Of a stretch of DNA of 64,000 bases, positions 1 to 13,852 are shown in pieces (within the stretch, counting starts at the first letter, position 1; each line of letters starts with the position of its first letter). The DNA comes from Gorsachius magnificus (Eukaryota; Chordata; Aves; Pelecaniformes; Ardeidae): the NCBI GenBank assembly GCA_034008185.1, contig CM067086.1, positions 37,983,007 to 38,047,006 of the forward strand. Direction: 5' to 3'. Under the pieces are notes generated by a model. That model made no database searches. It was not told where the DNA came from and saw nothing but the letters and a program-made list of their open reading frames with translations. The position numbers were made by a program, and so were the translations under genes.

Positions 1-3000
1 AATATGTGTTCTTAAAGGAGAGAAAGCCTGCTGAAGTACTCACTGCTCTTTTTTGAATGAACTGCTCATGCTTTTGATGTACATAATAGCCATTTATAGA
101 TATGTCTTCATGATAAATTTCATCCTTCAATCCAATTTATTCTGGTGTTATGATCAGTAAACCTTAGCTTTGGTTTAGCTCCTTTTGAAAGCTGCAACTA
201 CTTCCATTATAAGTCTTATTTTTAGCTGCTCTACACTTGCAGCTGAGAAAAAAATGACATGAATCAAAAGTTGCCAGAATTGATAAGAAGGAAAATGAGA
301 ATTTCACACACAATATAAAAAATTTGAAAAAAAAAAAAATACAGTTCAACTGGTTAATATACCATTAAAAACTACCTTGTCCTGAAATTCAGCAAGAGTT
401 TGAAATTTTGGGACCTTTCTAAACTTTTTGTTTGAAGCTGTCCACACAGCAAAAGCTCCATGTTTACTACATATTTGAAAAATAAAACTGTTATTTGGCA
501 ATACTTTTGGATTCTATACTTTCTCTATAATACTGTCACAATTTCTCAGATAAATAGTCTACTGTTTTATAGGCCAGTGTTTCAAGTAAAGAGCATGTGG
601 CATATTTAAGATGAATCTTAAGTTATAAATTACAAAAGCTGCTTCTGAAGTAATTTAGATCCAAAACCTACTGATTTTCAGAAGCACCTAAACAAGATAG
701 CCATGTTCCGAAAATCTTTGTGGCAGCTGACCAGTATACATAGTTGCCTAATAAAATAAAAAATCCATTACTCTTAACAAGACCAATGCCCAGATAATCC
801 AAAATATTTCTGCACAGAACTCCAGCTGAAAAACTATTTAATTGGAGGTTAAATCCCTTAGAAGATATGACCTTTCAGTATCTTGGAAAGATCTGACCGT
901 AAACATATAACAGTATCTACATCCAAACTTCCTCTTGACACATACAAAGCATATCATTCCACATCAGTTTTGTACAGTGAGTTGTAAATTAACTCATAAA
1001 GTAGATGTAGTGAGAAAGGATATGTAGTATGTAGTAACTGATTAAGGTTTAAAATTCCTATCTTCTTTCTATCTCATAGAGTGTTGTAAGTAACTGTTTA
1101 GGAAAAAAAAAGTGCTTTGGCAAGCTAGCACTGATGCTGACTTTTTTATCCTGCTCAGGTACGTGGCTCTGGGATTCTGTGGACACAGTTCTGACCTCAG
1201 TAAATAATTAATAGATTTTACATAACTGCAGTCTTTTAAAATCTTTCTCTGCTGTACTCTCATGGTAACTTCTCCTCTGTTTTGTTATTTAGTAAGTCTA
1301 TGTTATCCATTGAAATGTGATTGCTAAGCAAGTGTTAGAAGTCTGGGGCCATTTAGGACCTTAGTGCTTATCTCAGTGCTTCACAACATTGCTGTTTCAT
1401 ATACCATGTCAAAAAATGAGGTAGATCCAAAATAATGTTGCTTCCAGAACACAGAACAAAGCAATGTCACTAAATAACTTCATTCAGCTTTTAACAGCAA
1501 AGGGCTTTTGATACAGAAACAAGTTGCTGTTATTCCAAGTCAGTGAAGTTCATTGTGTTGTATTATCAGAAATTTTTATTTCTGTAGAGCTTATGTTTCT
1601 GTCTTTTGCATCAGGATAGGTAAACCAAAAGTCTTAAGTACTGTTTATGGCAGTCTAACTTGTATAAGTCAGGAGGACATTTTGAGGAAATCTCTTGCCA
1701 CCAAAATCTCTTGAAGCTGTCTGGTGGATTTATGGCTCTCTGTAATCATGGTCAAATTTAGCTTTTGGCTCTCAACCTGTCATACTAAAAATTATTCTGG
1801 TATTATTGTCATGATTAAATTTATACAGATCTGATTATTTTCTTCTGTAAAAAACACTGTTCATGGACTTTGAAATGATTTTTCAAAGCAAACTTCTATT
1901 TTGAGAATTTGTAGAATGTAGAGATGGAGATTTTTTTGGAACTACTGGCAAAATGGAGAAATGTTCTTTTTTCGTGGGAGAAGGTAATTAGATCAAATTT
2001 ATCCTTTTTGGATCCATAAGTTCTTCCAGAACTTTGCAAAGATGATTAAGTGGAACGTTCTGGAGTTCAAGAGATTCTTCTGCATATTTTCTAGAGTAGG
2101 ACTAAGCCCACAGTTGCTGTACATAGAGAACAAGATGAAAGTCATTGAGATATCTTAGTTTTGAAGAAGCAACCAGGCCAAATCTCATTCTCCTTACTCT
2201 TCTTCTAACTCTTCTTGTTCCCATGCATGTGCATGCCATGAAACATGATGATGTCTGAATATGGTTCAATGTCAGAAATTACTGCTGTTATAACAGCAGG
2301 AATATTTGCCTTTATAGAAGATTTTTGCTATGTCAACAGAATACAAATAATAATAAACAAAAGAGATGTGTCCCATTGAAATAACTCTCCTGACCATTTT
2401 CTTTAGGATGTTAACGCTTCTTTTCAAAACCTATGGAGGAAGTTATGATGGAGCAATGGAGAAGTAGAGCACCTTTGACCATAATACAATTAGTGTTGTA
2501 CAAGATCAAACTATCAGGGAATGTAAATACAGGTAGAATACACAAACCACCTAAATTAAAATATAATTGTATTAACATCAATAATATAATACAGCAAGGA
2601 AGGGCCTAATCATTCAAACTTGTACAAACTGGACTGGAAGATCTGTCTTAAAAAGAAACTGGTCATCCTAGTCATAAGTTTTCTTTTGCCACAGGAATCA
2701 CTATTTCCTGATTTGGCTATACTATCAATAAACTCTTATACTTTGGTTGTGAAACAGGTAAATCACTCTGAATCTTTATTACTGCCTGTCTCTTACTGAA
2801 ACCCATAACTAAATTACAGCTAGGAATGAATTTGAAAGCACTGTATGGTTTTATATGATTTTACATCATACTGCCTTTTTAGTATTTTGTTAGTGGCACA
2901 ATTTCAGGGAAGTATCTCAGTTATTTGTCTTTTCCAATTGTCATTGAATGCATTCTTTAAGCGCATCACAAACATAGAGCAAATGTTTTTGTTAATTTTT

Positions 3001-5134
3001 GATGGCATTTCAGACTGCATTTTCTACTTTGTTTCACATTTCAAACAATACTCTAGATTTATATAATAGAAGAATTCAAAGCACGAAATATCTCTGCTCT
3101 TGTTAAATCCAATGACTGACTGCAAGATGTCTCGAAACAGCAAGCTATATAAATGCTAATAAATGACCACTGAATAAATGTAGTACAAAAATGGAACATA
3201 GATGTGAACAAAAATAAGGAAACTAGCCCCATCCCCCCAATATCCCTCTCTCAGTGCAACATTCCTTTCTCCGTAGAACCTATCTATAAAGCACACACAA
3301 AGGACAGAAACAATTTTTAGCCTTTTATACCAGCTTGAAATGGCACTACACTCTTATTTTCCTCTCTTCTTTAGTCATTTTTGTGACCTTTTCCCGATGT
3401 AATTTCTCAAATCTCCAGTAGCTGTTCTCCAGTCTTCATTAGATGTCCAGAATTTAAAGCAGTCAGAGATTACAGGGCACAAACATGTCTATGTTTGCAT
3501 GGTTATAATGTATTGGGACATTTTTAGGGACCTGTATGCATATAAGAAGCTTAAGATCCTAAAATGTTCATGCTGGTCTATTTCTTTAGCACAAACTAAG
3601 TGTCTGTGTACAGCATCATCTTTTCTATATTCCTGTGGAGCATGGGACCTCTGAGCCCACAGAAGAGAATGAAAAAAGTAATGAGGTGGCATCAAGAAGT
3701 GAAGGAAAATCTTCAGGGTGGATTTTCATTGTTAGTCTTAGGGACAATGGTACGTCCTTTTTACAGTTTAAGACAAAAAGTGTGAAATAGGTGACAGAAC
3801 TGAAGGTACAAGGAAATGGAGGACCACTGAAGGGTGAATAGAACACAAAAATTACATTATATGTAATATAAAAATATATAATTTATACATGCCACCAAGG
3901 CTAAGAGACTCTCCAAATCAGAAGAAATATGTAGGTAAATTTACATTTATCTTTTTTTATACCTGTCTCTGTTTTGATGTTCATTCTGAAATATCCACTT
4001 CTGTCCCTCTAAATGCAAATGCAGATTAGGGATCTGAAATGATCACACATTAGAGTATATAGAATGGTGGTGTTATTTCAAGTACGATGATTCAGGAGGT
4101 TTCACACTGTTGGAAACCTTGAGACTGACAGTATTGCATAACAAGCATATTTAATTACCTCTTTACAAAAAATTCTGCTAGAATGCAAAGACATATCATT
4201 TAATGTAAACAAAACTACCAGGAATCATAGTTTAATAGTAGTGTCAGCCAAAGCATAACATTCCAAAGCTAAATGTCACCAAACCTTTAGGGGGGAAGTG
4301 GAAACTGAAATTAGATCCTCGCAGAAAAGACAGAATTCAGGATGGAACAGCTCCAAGTAAAAATTCAAAATGTAGATTTAGAGATAGATACGCTTTCTTC
4401 CCAATGACAGTCATAGCCACAATCCCCCTGTATTTTCATAAAAACATGCATACATAGCTATAGGTATACATACGGATATCACACAGAGGCATACACAGGG
4501 GTTTCAGGAACTTGACATTACAGTGCAGCAAATTCCATGTTTCAGTTTGACAATTATGACAAGACTAAGAACACCTTGGCATATGCATGCAATGTCAAAA
4601 ATGCCTTCAGTTACAGTGACTAGAATTTCAGATTTTCCACCATTATTAATTTTTGTTCTAATTAGAGTCTGGCTAGAGTCTTATTTTTTGGCTAATTTGG
4701 CTTTCTGTTTTGAAAATATTTTATCTTATCAAAACCCATGAAATTCCATGATCCTAAGGTTTTTAGATTCTTAATCAGGTACACAGTCTAAATGGGTTAA
4801 TCACAGTTCTTAGAACTTAAAAAAAAATTTATATTCCACGTCCCCATATTGCTCATGCAATATTTAAGCTGATTTCTCAACTATTTAGCATACATGATAA
4901 TCAAAAGTCTGTAATTAAATTAAGCATGGATTTCTTTGGTAACCTTAACCACTCTGCACTTGTTACCTCAATGTGCATATTTGACACTAATAATTACACA
5001 GCAATCGAGAAGAAAAAAACGTGAAAAAAATCACCTAGCAGTAGAAGGCAAAAAATAGTAAATGTTAAGGGGTTAGGTTTGTACAGCAAATGGCTCAAAG
5101 GAAAGCAGATTAAAATTTATCTGTTTTTCTTTTT
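1..5134. other. AT-rich non-coding DNA, no gene seen
   Basis: No open frame here is long or protein-like enough to be a gene; the longest are about 60-75 codons with low-complexity or random composition. There is a short poly-A run near 327-339 and an 18-bp perfect palindrome at 2282-2299. I recognise no transposon, RNA gene or promoter. Old, diverged repeats below my recognition limit may be present. Confidence 0.6.
2282..2299. repeat. 18-bp perfect palindrome
   Basis: CTGCTGTTATAACAGCAG is its own reverse complement, with two 9-bp arms and no spacer. It lies in otherwise unremarkable AT-rich DNA. It may be chance or a dimeric protein-binding site; nothing nearby decides this. Confidence 0.6.
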
Positions 5135-5312
5135 TCACAGAATCACAGAATGCATGAGGCTTGAAGGGATCACTGGAGGTCATCTGGTCTGATCTCCCTG
5201 CTCAAGAAAGTTCACCTAGAGCAGGATGCCCAGGATCATATCCAGATGCCTTTTGAAATCTCCAGGGATGGAGACTCCATAAGCACTCCTGGCACCTGCT
5301 CCAGTGATTAAA
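5135..5312 (-). mobile_element. CR1 LINE 3' fragment (old, minus strand)
   Basis: The left edge reads TCACAGAATCACAGAATG, the reverse complement of a CR1 tail. It continues into the usual CR1 3'-UTR and C-terminal coding sequence read backwards, including GATGGAGACTCCATAA near 5267-5282. Similarity fades after about 5312. Only about 180 bp remain, severely 5'-truncated as most CR1 copies are, and several substitutions mark it as old. The 65-codon minus-strand frame across it is not a gene. Confidence 0.85.
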
Positions 5313-7885
5313 ATTAGTGAGCCAATGAGCCTTGTAAATTGTGACAGAAAGACGGTGCTGGATGCACTCAAGGGCCCAAACCTTTATCAGAAGAGTCACC
5401 TGTACTTATTTTACTGTTATGTCCTACATATTTTATTTGTTTGGACAGCTCTCATGAATACAGATCCACTCAGGACCAGGTAACATAAACAGTATTTCTC
5501 TGCTTCCTTTTTACTAATGAAGCTTTTCAAACAACATTCTGCTCCCATTGTGTGAAATTAGTATAGAAAGAGATACAGAAGAGATATTGTAGAATGGCTT
5601 CCCGTGTTTCACTTAAAGAGATCACTGTATGTTTGCTGTGCATGAATGCTAAACTGCAGCATTCTCAAATATGGTCATAAATAAGCATTCCTGAGAAAGG
5701 GAGTGCTGCTGCCCAAGAATATGCAACAGTATAGGTCTTAGTTTTGTATGAATGACACAGTCTCACTACATGGTTGTGATTAATCTCTTGAATTGAATAT
5801 TTTTAGTCACTCCTAAGAGATTTCTAAATTTTATATTTTTTTTTCTTCTTTTTTTTTTTTTTTTTTCCTCCCCCATTTTATTTTTAAATGACCTTAAGGC
5901 TTTTCTTGAGAATTAAAAGCAAAAGAAATTTTCAGGCCGTAGATTTCAGGAAGGTTAACAATGCATAAATGCAGATTTATTCTATGCATTTTACCTATGA
6001 TAACTGAAAAAGAGAGACCTGTTTGCAACCAAGACTGTTTGCTACCCTGCCTAGGTTTGAACAGATGGATTTTTCAAATGGCTTTTCATTTTCAGTAAAC
6101 ACAGGAGAATGGGGAAAATGTGTGGTGGGATGGATGGCTAGTTTATCCTTGCAAAAGACAGAGAAGTTGTATTTGTTGACAGAGAGCACTGTTCAGATTC
6201 ACAGAGAGAGTATGCCCTCAATTTCACTGCACTATACCAGTGTTCATTCAACTGATGAAGTTCTCAACTCAAAGGGCAGCATACACTTTGTTCTAAGTTC
6301 CTGCTGGAATGGAAAAGCTGACAGGGGGAAACTTGCACAAAGAATATTGTGCTGTTAAAGTTTGTTCAAAGCGACAGTTGTCAGATCTCTTTGAAATGAA
6401 ATTGAAAAGGAAAAACCAATTTTCTCTGAGGACAAAGTTCAGCTCATTTGGTGTGCTGTACCTGTCTAATTTGCTTCCCTGTAAAAGAAATTTTGACTAG
6501 GTCTATTTGAAAACATAGTTTATGCTAGTAGAGGCATAGCTCGGAAAGTTTAATCCCAGTTTTCTTAATATTTATAGACAGTAAATAAAAATTAATTTCT
6601 TTCTGTTTAAAACAACAGAAATGCCAAATTTTGCTAAAAGGATTGGACTTTTTTCTTTTGTCTTACCAAATATTATTTTTAAGGCTTTGACTTGAGATAA
6701 GCAACATAATTTTTAATGTCTTCTTTATTCATTTTTTCAGTAATGGATAAATAATGGGATATGATATATTTCAGGAGTGAGTTGAGCTCCTAGGAAACTT
6801 AAGATATTTTGAAAAATTTTAGTATCAAAACCAGATAAGCAGTAAATCTAAATCCACTACATAATAGTATGATAAGTTTTTTTTTTAAAATTTTAAAGAA
6901 TGCTTGGATACAGCAGACAGCTGGACATATTGAAAAAAAATCAATTTTCTTTCGATTATACATTAATAGAATATGTTAGAAGAGTTGGCTAATTGTCTAG
7001 AAGTCTGCAGGATACTTTTATTTCTTTCTGTTTTTCATGGAAAGGGATTTGTCCTGCTGCAGTACTTGTAAATGTACAACGTACAAATGTAAAAATGGCA
7101 GATTTGATCTCAGGACTAGGTTTGTGAAATATATCTATTATCCACCGCAAGAGCAATATGCCTCTGTCACTGTATATTATCAAAGTACCTCATCCCACTT
7201 CTATATAAATAGGATGCCTACACTCAAGAAAGACCAACTCAATCCGTATATCCATTGAAAGCATTTTTAGAAAGGACAGTGACTGAACTGGTTTGCAAAA
7301 TTCCCTTTTTAGGTGTTGTCTATGCAAGTAAATATTCCTTTGCCATTAACACCAGGTTAACAACCAATTTTGGCATAGCTGTATACTAAACTACAGTAGA
7401 TTTCCAGTTTTAACATTATCTTTCAGCACTATGCTGATTCAGTCTGCTCTCAGCTGTCTGAGTCAACATCTGATCAGCATGATCAGTTACTGAACCTAGG
7501 GAGCTGCCTACACTAGAGCTTAAAATGTAATTAATAATGCTATAACACACAAAATCTAATTATCTAATGGAAATGAAATTTTTTGTGGCAGGACTGATTT
7601 AGCAAGGTCTGAGCTGTAGAGAGATGATCCTCAAAAAGTATCATGGAATGATGGTCAGTGAGTGGAGAAGCTTACTTTTCTGTCTCAGCATGGGTTGTGA
7701 GCAGAACATTGTTTCACAGTACTGCCAATCAGCATTAAAACTTACCTGTATCTAAAAGTAAGGCCTTGATTCAAAAGGATTTGGGCCCTGCTTTTATGTT
7801 TGTAAACTGGTATTTTTTTCTATAGAGACTGATCCCTAAATTTTGTAATGCAGATCATCTTATACAGCTGAAGTATACTGTATTT
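5313..7885. other. AT-rich non-coding DNA with a polypyrimidine tract
   Basis: A pyrimidine run, mostly T with a C-rich end, lies at about 5836-5875. A 111-codon frame at 6023-6358 has no recognisable domain and is probably chance. I see no other supported feature. Confidence 0.55.
5836..5875. repeat. Polypyrimidine (T-rich) tract
   Basis: About 40 bases of almost pure T interrupted by a few C, ending in CCTCCCCC. It is low-complexity and not attached to a recognisable retroelement tail. Confidence 0.85.
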
Positions 7886-7888
7886 GCC

Positions 7889-7984
7889 AATTTACAGGTA
7901 GACAGCTGAAGCACAGAAGTAACTGCTGCTTTGCCTAAAATCACACAGAGGAAGCTGTAGGAGAGCAAGGTTTTGCACTCAGTG
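7889..7984 (-). mobile_element. Ancient MIR/L2-type SINE or LINE-tail relic
   Basis: Read on the plus strand, the block holds in order TTTACAGGTAGACAGCTGAA, GCACAGAAG, TTGCCTAAAATCACACAG, AGAGCAAGG and TTTTGCACTCAG. This is the order of the minus strand of amniote MIR/CORE-SINE and L2 tails: 'tttacag..gaaactgaggcacagag', 'cttgcccaaggtcacacag', 'agagc.gggatttgaactcag'. Identity is moderate, as expected for an element older than the bird-mammal split. Whether it is a MIR SINE or the related L2 3' end cannot be decided by eye. Confidence 0.6.
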
Positions 7985-10900
7985 TAACGCTTGCAAGCAC
8001 ACTCAAAACTGGACTTTCCCTTTTCCTTTTTTTTTTTTTTTATTACCTAAGACATAAAGAGAGCAAACAATCTTTAAAGCTTTATTCTTCATAGCTTAAA
8101 AAGATAAGCAGCTGGTCATAGGTACAGATAAAAGAAACTGAAGAAATATGTTGGGGTGTAACACATATCAATAGCAGGATCAGAGAGATGACAAAACAAT
8201 ATCATCATCTGTGTAAAATAATTGAACTTGCTTGAGAGAAAAGCTGGTGGTTATTCAGAAGTAGGAATGGGCAACATTTGCATGCCATCAGCTTTCAAAA
8301 CAACTGTGTTTTCCTTCAGTGCTGGAAAACTATCTCCAGAACGGTTGCCTGAGGAATTCTTTTGTTTTGTTTTCTGAAAATGATAATGGTCTGGCATCAT
8401 TAGGAGTGAAAACTGTTCCCTTTAAAGGGTGGCAATACATCCTGGAGGGAGAACAGAATGCACATATGGGTCCCAAAGTCTCAGGATGGTGGATCCACGT
8501 GCACCTGGGAGAGGAATGTGCTGAGTCATGTGCACTGACGGTCAAACTCATTTTTAGTTTTATTTTACATACATTTTATTTTGGTAACATGCTGCTGGGA
8601 GTTGAGAATTTCCCTTTTTGTGTTTTTTCTTGTCTGTCCTGAACCTAAACATATTAAAAGCCTGCTTTGCTGCCAGAAGTATCTTTAGACTCAACCTTTT
8701 TCCAATGGGTGAGTCATGGCCGGTTTGCACCATGGTTTGCATCGCTGCAAATACATCAACAGGCTGGCATAATAGCAAATAGGTTAAGCTGCTGTTTAGT
8801 TTGCAAGTTGGCAGACAGATGAGGATCACTGCTATTTCAGTTATTGGTGAGCCAGTGGCCTCTTCCATGTATGAAATAAACTGAAATACAGTCAGTCCTG
8901 GAAAACTCAACAGTATTGTAACATTTGCTCCAAATTGCTCCTTGTTTGACAGGATTTCTGACGGAAATGGAGTTCAGAAAATATCTACACGCTACGTTTA
9001 TGTCACTGTAAACTTGTAGATAGTCATAAGGCTGGAAAAAATTATGCTATTGCAATAACAAAACAATTTTCTGCTTGTTAGAAACAATGTATTTTTTTAG
9101 AGAGGAGGGATATATAATGTCGTGTGTACATTTCTAATGGGGCATTTGGAAGAGTTGAATTTTTGTGGCTCATTTTGAGCAGTTAAATTTCAGGAAAGGA
9201 CGCGGTCTGAACCTGAATTGCCAGAACCAATATGATACCCTGACAGTAAAGGAAAACAAAAGCATTTTTATAAAATTTTATAAAGCATATTAATAGAATT
9301 TAATAAGTTCAAACTGTATGTCCTAAAACCTTTTAAATAATGATTGATTTGACAGATGATGTTATATATGGATCCAAAACAAGAAGGCTTCTGCATTTAT
9401 GCCGTAACCAACTCAACTACATTTTCCTACCCTGGGAAGATCTGCAACTGCTTGTCTAAATCTCTGAGATCAGGTCACTAAAAGGCAACTCCTTCCTACA
9501 TCCTTCTCTGAGCAGGGCTAATGCCCAGTTCCTTTTCATGGATAAGGGAAGGTGGTCTATTGTTCTGCAGAGATCAAAAGCATTTGGCAACATTTTTGCC
9601 CACTGGGATCATGCAATTTCCAGTACTCCAGAAAGTAACACTGACACTCGGCCCGCTTCACAAATACCCTTCAGAGGCAGCTAATAGCATCAGGAATCTT
9701 TCAGAGATAGATGAAGAAAGAAACAGAAGCTTCTTTAGTGTTAGATTCAGAACTCCAAACTACTTACCTAACTTACCAACTTACCTAATTTGTCATCAGC
9801 ACAATTCCTTGCTTGATCTGCAAATCTTGTGTAGGGTTCATGTTTGCGGAGGCAGGGGGGGAGAGGGGAATCAAACTAATGGTACTGGTAAAAAATTCTT
9901 TGATAAAATAGGATTATATGGTTATGCCTACCTGGTTTTAACTGATAGACATAGCCAGTGCGTTGCTCCATTTAAATTCATATTTTAAACATGAATTTGT
10001 TCATCAGCAATAGGTCAACTAATAGGTAGTCTTCTTGTCAGAGAATGGATGACACAGGGCTGTGATGTGATGGAGCTGAAGCTCGCATGCCTTAGAAGAA
10101 AGGAGGGGAATAGCCTAGGGAGACAAAGACCGAGTCTGAGAATTCCTGTGGCACTTCAGGGTGTCACACAAACTGCTGATTTGACAATATATTGAAAAAG
10201 AGCAGCTATGTTTGCATTTGTAGGTGATTATGTCAACAAGGTTTAAAAAAGGGTGGGATGAAATGAAACAGGTTTTTGACATATATACACTTGATAAATA
10301 CAGAAAAGGTATCTTGTATTTTCATTAGATCTTGAATTTCAACAAAGTACCAATGGAACAGGTTTCTTGGTCTTCTTTTGGAGGGGAAGAGTGATTGTAT
10401 TTTTCAGGCTTCATAAAATAGTAATTTACAAATAAGGTTTTTATGACCCTTAACAATGAATTATATCACCTAAGGGCATAAGTTACATTTTATGTATGTT
10501 CATCACTTAATATTTTACATTCAAGCTTAAATGTGCTTTTCTCTTTTTTAATTTTTCACACAAGATTAACAACCTGTTTGAGTTTGTTTTATTGCATGCT
10601 ATTTTGTTTTTTTCTGAACTGCTCTCCTAGGTTCAAAATTTAAGATCTTTTCTGCAATATTTTCTTAACTAACAGAGTTTAATTAATTTCCCATTGGAAA
10701 ATTTCTATTTAAGCATGAGACGCCATTCAGCATGACATGTTTCAAAGAATTACAAGTATTCATTAATGAATTTGCTGAATTATATCACTGATATTTATTC
10801 CTGAAGACTTCAGAATTACCGAGAAGCTATTAAAAGAGTGGGGGAAAAAACAAATGCTCCACTATTTTCACAAGAAATATAGCATGGTGGTCTGTTTAGT

Positions 10901-12253
10901 ATACCCTTCTTTTACTACTAGAATAATGGAAAAAATACTAAATTATGAAGAGCTAATCCAAAAACTGTGGAAAATTTTTCATTGATTTTTATTGAGCTTA
11001 CAGGTAGCCTGTCGATACAAGTACATTTACTGGAAAGGAGAAGCAGAAAAAAGCAAGTAAAATGGTCTCATGGAAAGATCTTGTCAGTCACTCAGCATTT
11101 TAAATTGAATAAAAGAGCTAGTATGTGAAAGAAAGCAGTTCCAGATAACTAAGTGAAAGAAACCAGTTCCAGATAGTTAAGTAAAGATTTAGACATTCAT
11201 TTGGATTTCAGATACCTATTTTCTCTGAAATTTTTATGTGAATGTTATAGAGAACATTATAAGGCCTAAAAACTGAAGATGTAGAAGAGACCACAGTATT
11301 AAATTGCAAGGAGATATTTATTGGGATACAGCAGATAATTAAATTAGGCCATTCTTTAATGGATTAATGATGTGGAAGAGGAAACACGTGAACTAATTAC
11401 ATCATAACCTGATGATAGATTGAGGATAGAGAAAGATAGCAAAATGAGACTCAGAGGCTGTTTTAGAGAAATCCAAATGGTTAGTACACAGTAAATATGC
11501 ATGCTCAGTATGAAGGACTGAGAAAACAAAGCTGAAAATTTACAACAGTAGGAGGCAATGCAACAGAAAGAAGTTTATAGTAAAACTATACAAATAAGCA
11601 GATTCAGTCATATGTGTACATAGGACAGGTGATTAGTAGGATCAGATCCCTGGATCAGACTCTGTCCCATAAAAATCTGTGACGTTGAGCCCTCTTGACT
11701 TCAGTGGTGAAAGATGAGTCACATAAACCAATGTTTATAAGAAATATACATTTTTGACTTAGATAGGAGGTGCTGTGGTATAGAAAGATTGGAATATAGT
11801 TGGTTTTCTTTACACTTTTATCTGGGTGAATACACTTGTAGAAATAATAATAAAAAACCTCACAAGTAAATGATTGTCTTAGCCTTCTCCCATGTTAATG
11901 TGGCAGCAGAAGAATCTATTTTTGAGTCATAGTTTTAAAAACTACTTCTAGATGGTGGGGTATTTACATTAAGCTGTTAATGGTATCAGAATTACCAGTC
12001 TGAACTCATTTTTCTAGTTATAGGTTTTTTCTTAAGACCAAAGATTAAGGAATTAGATTTTCTGACTCTCCTAATACATTTACAAAGTAAGAGTCAGGTA
12101 CATTCCATAAAACACTATAAAACCAAAGATTGTTTGGTTTAGTTTGTAGACCTATGTACATGAAACAGCATTCTTACTGTGATCCTGGCTAAGGTCCATT
12201 CTTGACCTGAGTGGTTTCAAACAGATCCTTACCCATCTGTTGTTCTAATTAAC
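7985..12253. other. AT-rich non-coding DNA
   Basis: It contains a T run at 8027-8041, a 28-bp tandem duplication at 11125-11180, and chance open frames at 8319-8642, 8560-8910 and 9521-9988 with no recognisable domain. Sequence at about 11640-11730 has the flavour of old amniote repeats (..CTTGACTTCAGTGG..), but I cannot classify it. Confidence 0.5.
11125..11180. repeat. 28-bp tandem duplication
   Basis: Two adjacent 28-bp copies (11125-11152 and 11153-11180), each beginning GTGAAAGAAA and sharing CAGTTCCAGATA, differ at three positions (GC/CC near the middle, ACT/GTT near the end). A truncated third start (GTAAAG) follows. The pattern suggests a local replication-slippage duplication of moderate age. 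Confidence 0.85.
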
Positions 12254-12312
12254 TTCTGTGTAAAGTAAAGGTGATAATAATCTCAAAGTTCTGGTGTGGA
12301 GGTTTTAATTCT
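12254..12312 (+). mobile_element. Possible ancient MIR-like relic
   Basis: CTGTGTAAAGTAAAGG, GATAATAATCTC and GTTCTGGTGTGGAGGTTTTA follow the order of the 3' half of a plus-strand MIR: 'ctgtaaaatgggg', 'ataataat..ctacc', 'gttgttgtgaggatta'. The match is short and diverged, and the 5' half is not recognisable, so this is tentative. Confidence 0.35.
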
Positions 12313-13809
12313 TTTTTACAGCATATCCTGTTTCTGACTGTGGTAAAAGCGGAGAGTTCTTTATTGTGTAACATCAATAATTCTTATTCTTTGTAAACTA
12401 TATAGAAAAGGGAGAGTGTAAGGGAAATGGATGGACAATTGGAAGGACATTATGGAAAAATATCAAGGCAAAGAATTGCTGCTTTGAAATCACAAGACAA
12501 ACTCTCTGAAGGCTTTAACTTCTGAAAAAGTTTTAAAATTGTTTTTGATTTGATTGACTTTGCTCAATGTTCTTCTAGCAGATGGCAAATGTTGTCATTA
12601 TTCTTGAAAGAACAAGAGGCTGTTGATGAATTTTGTATCAAAATAGATTTTAAATGGATTACTTATAAAAGCAGACAAAGGACAAAGTAATATGATAGTT
12701 ACTACTATGAATTGTAAAAGTGAAATTTTGGAATGCATAAATCTTGGCAGCAAAAATGAGGTGATGTCTAAATTCCAACGTAATTACAATGCACCTTAAG
12801 TACCTCACTTCCTATTTAATTATTCCAATGTACACTAGAAATCTGAGAGATTTTTTACATTTGCTTTGAATCCAGGAACACATTGTCTCTCTCTCTTGGA
12901 TGTCTTGATTCAGTGATAATGTACAGACTCCTGAAATAAACTGAAGAGTGCTGACAGTTCTGAATAGCTGTTATATGTAGGATTTCCCCACAGACCCTAC
13001 AAACCTCCAAAACCAAAAAAACCCTCTCACAACACAACCACCCCCTCCCCCAAAACCAGCATATTTTTGAAATTCTTTTTGTGATGTCATCTTTTAAAAA
13101 TGTAACTATTTATCCAACCAAATCAGTTCAGAGTCTCTTCATTGCTTGATTATTCTTCTGTTTAGTGGCACTGCATCTATGGTATGCAACCACAGCATTG
13201 CTTATGCCTTGATGGATTTATGTCAGCCTCAGTGGATTTACACTACTACATGCTTTCTGCTAAGTGTTCTCACAACAGTGCAGGTCAGATTCAGCTCCCC
13301 TGTAAAGTCAACAAACTTCTTTACCTAAACCCCTGTCCATAAAGCCTGGAATCTTTGCATAGTTTTGGCAGATGTTCTTACAAGTGAGCAATAAGATTGT
13401 AATTAAAACCAAAGTAATTTACCAGGGAAATAAAGGACATTGACTCAGCTTAAAAATAAGAAAAGATAATAGTAAATGTTTAATGAATGATTGTTAGGAA
13501 GAGAAGGCCACAATGCTGAAAGGGATCCTTTCAGTCATGTAGGTTCGTCGCCACTTTCGTAGATCCAATAGCAGTTTTTCTTTCTCAGAAATGTCTCAAA
13601 ATAAAAGTAATTCTCTGTCTGCCCCTAATTCTGGAAGGCTATTTCATAACTCTTATTCTTCAGGTAGATAGAAACTTTCTTCTAAATCAGAGCCTAAATT
13701 ACTTCATGTTGTGTTTATAGATATATAGTTACGCAAGTGTTGTCCATTAACTTAAATATCCCTTTCCCTTTCCTGTATATTTATGATTATAAATCATATT
13801 TTGTCTCAG

Positions 13810-13852
13810 TTTTTTTTGGTTTTTTTGGGTTTTTTGTTTTTTTTGTTTTTTT
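13810..13852. repeat. T-rich tract with G interruptions
   Basis: Runs of five to eight T separated by one to three G. Similar G/T-rich tracts occur at 30127-30150 and 61199-61261. Confidence 0.85.

Noticed and set aside
9521..9988. 155-codon plus-strand frame as a possible gene
   Set aside because: No domain, start context, homologous motif or coding-like composition is visible; chance is the simplest explanation.
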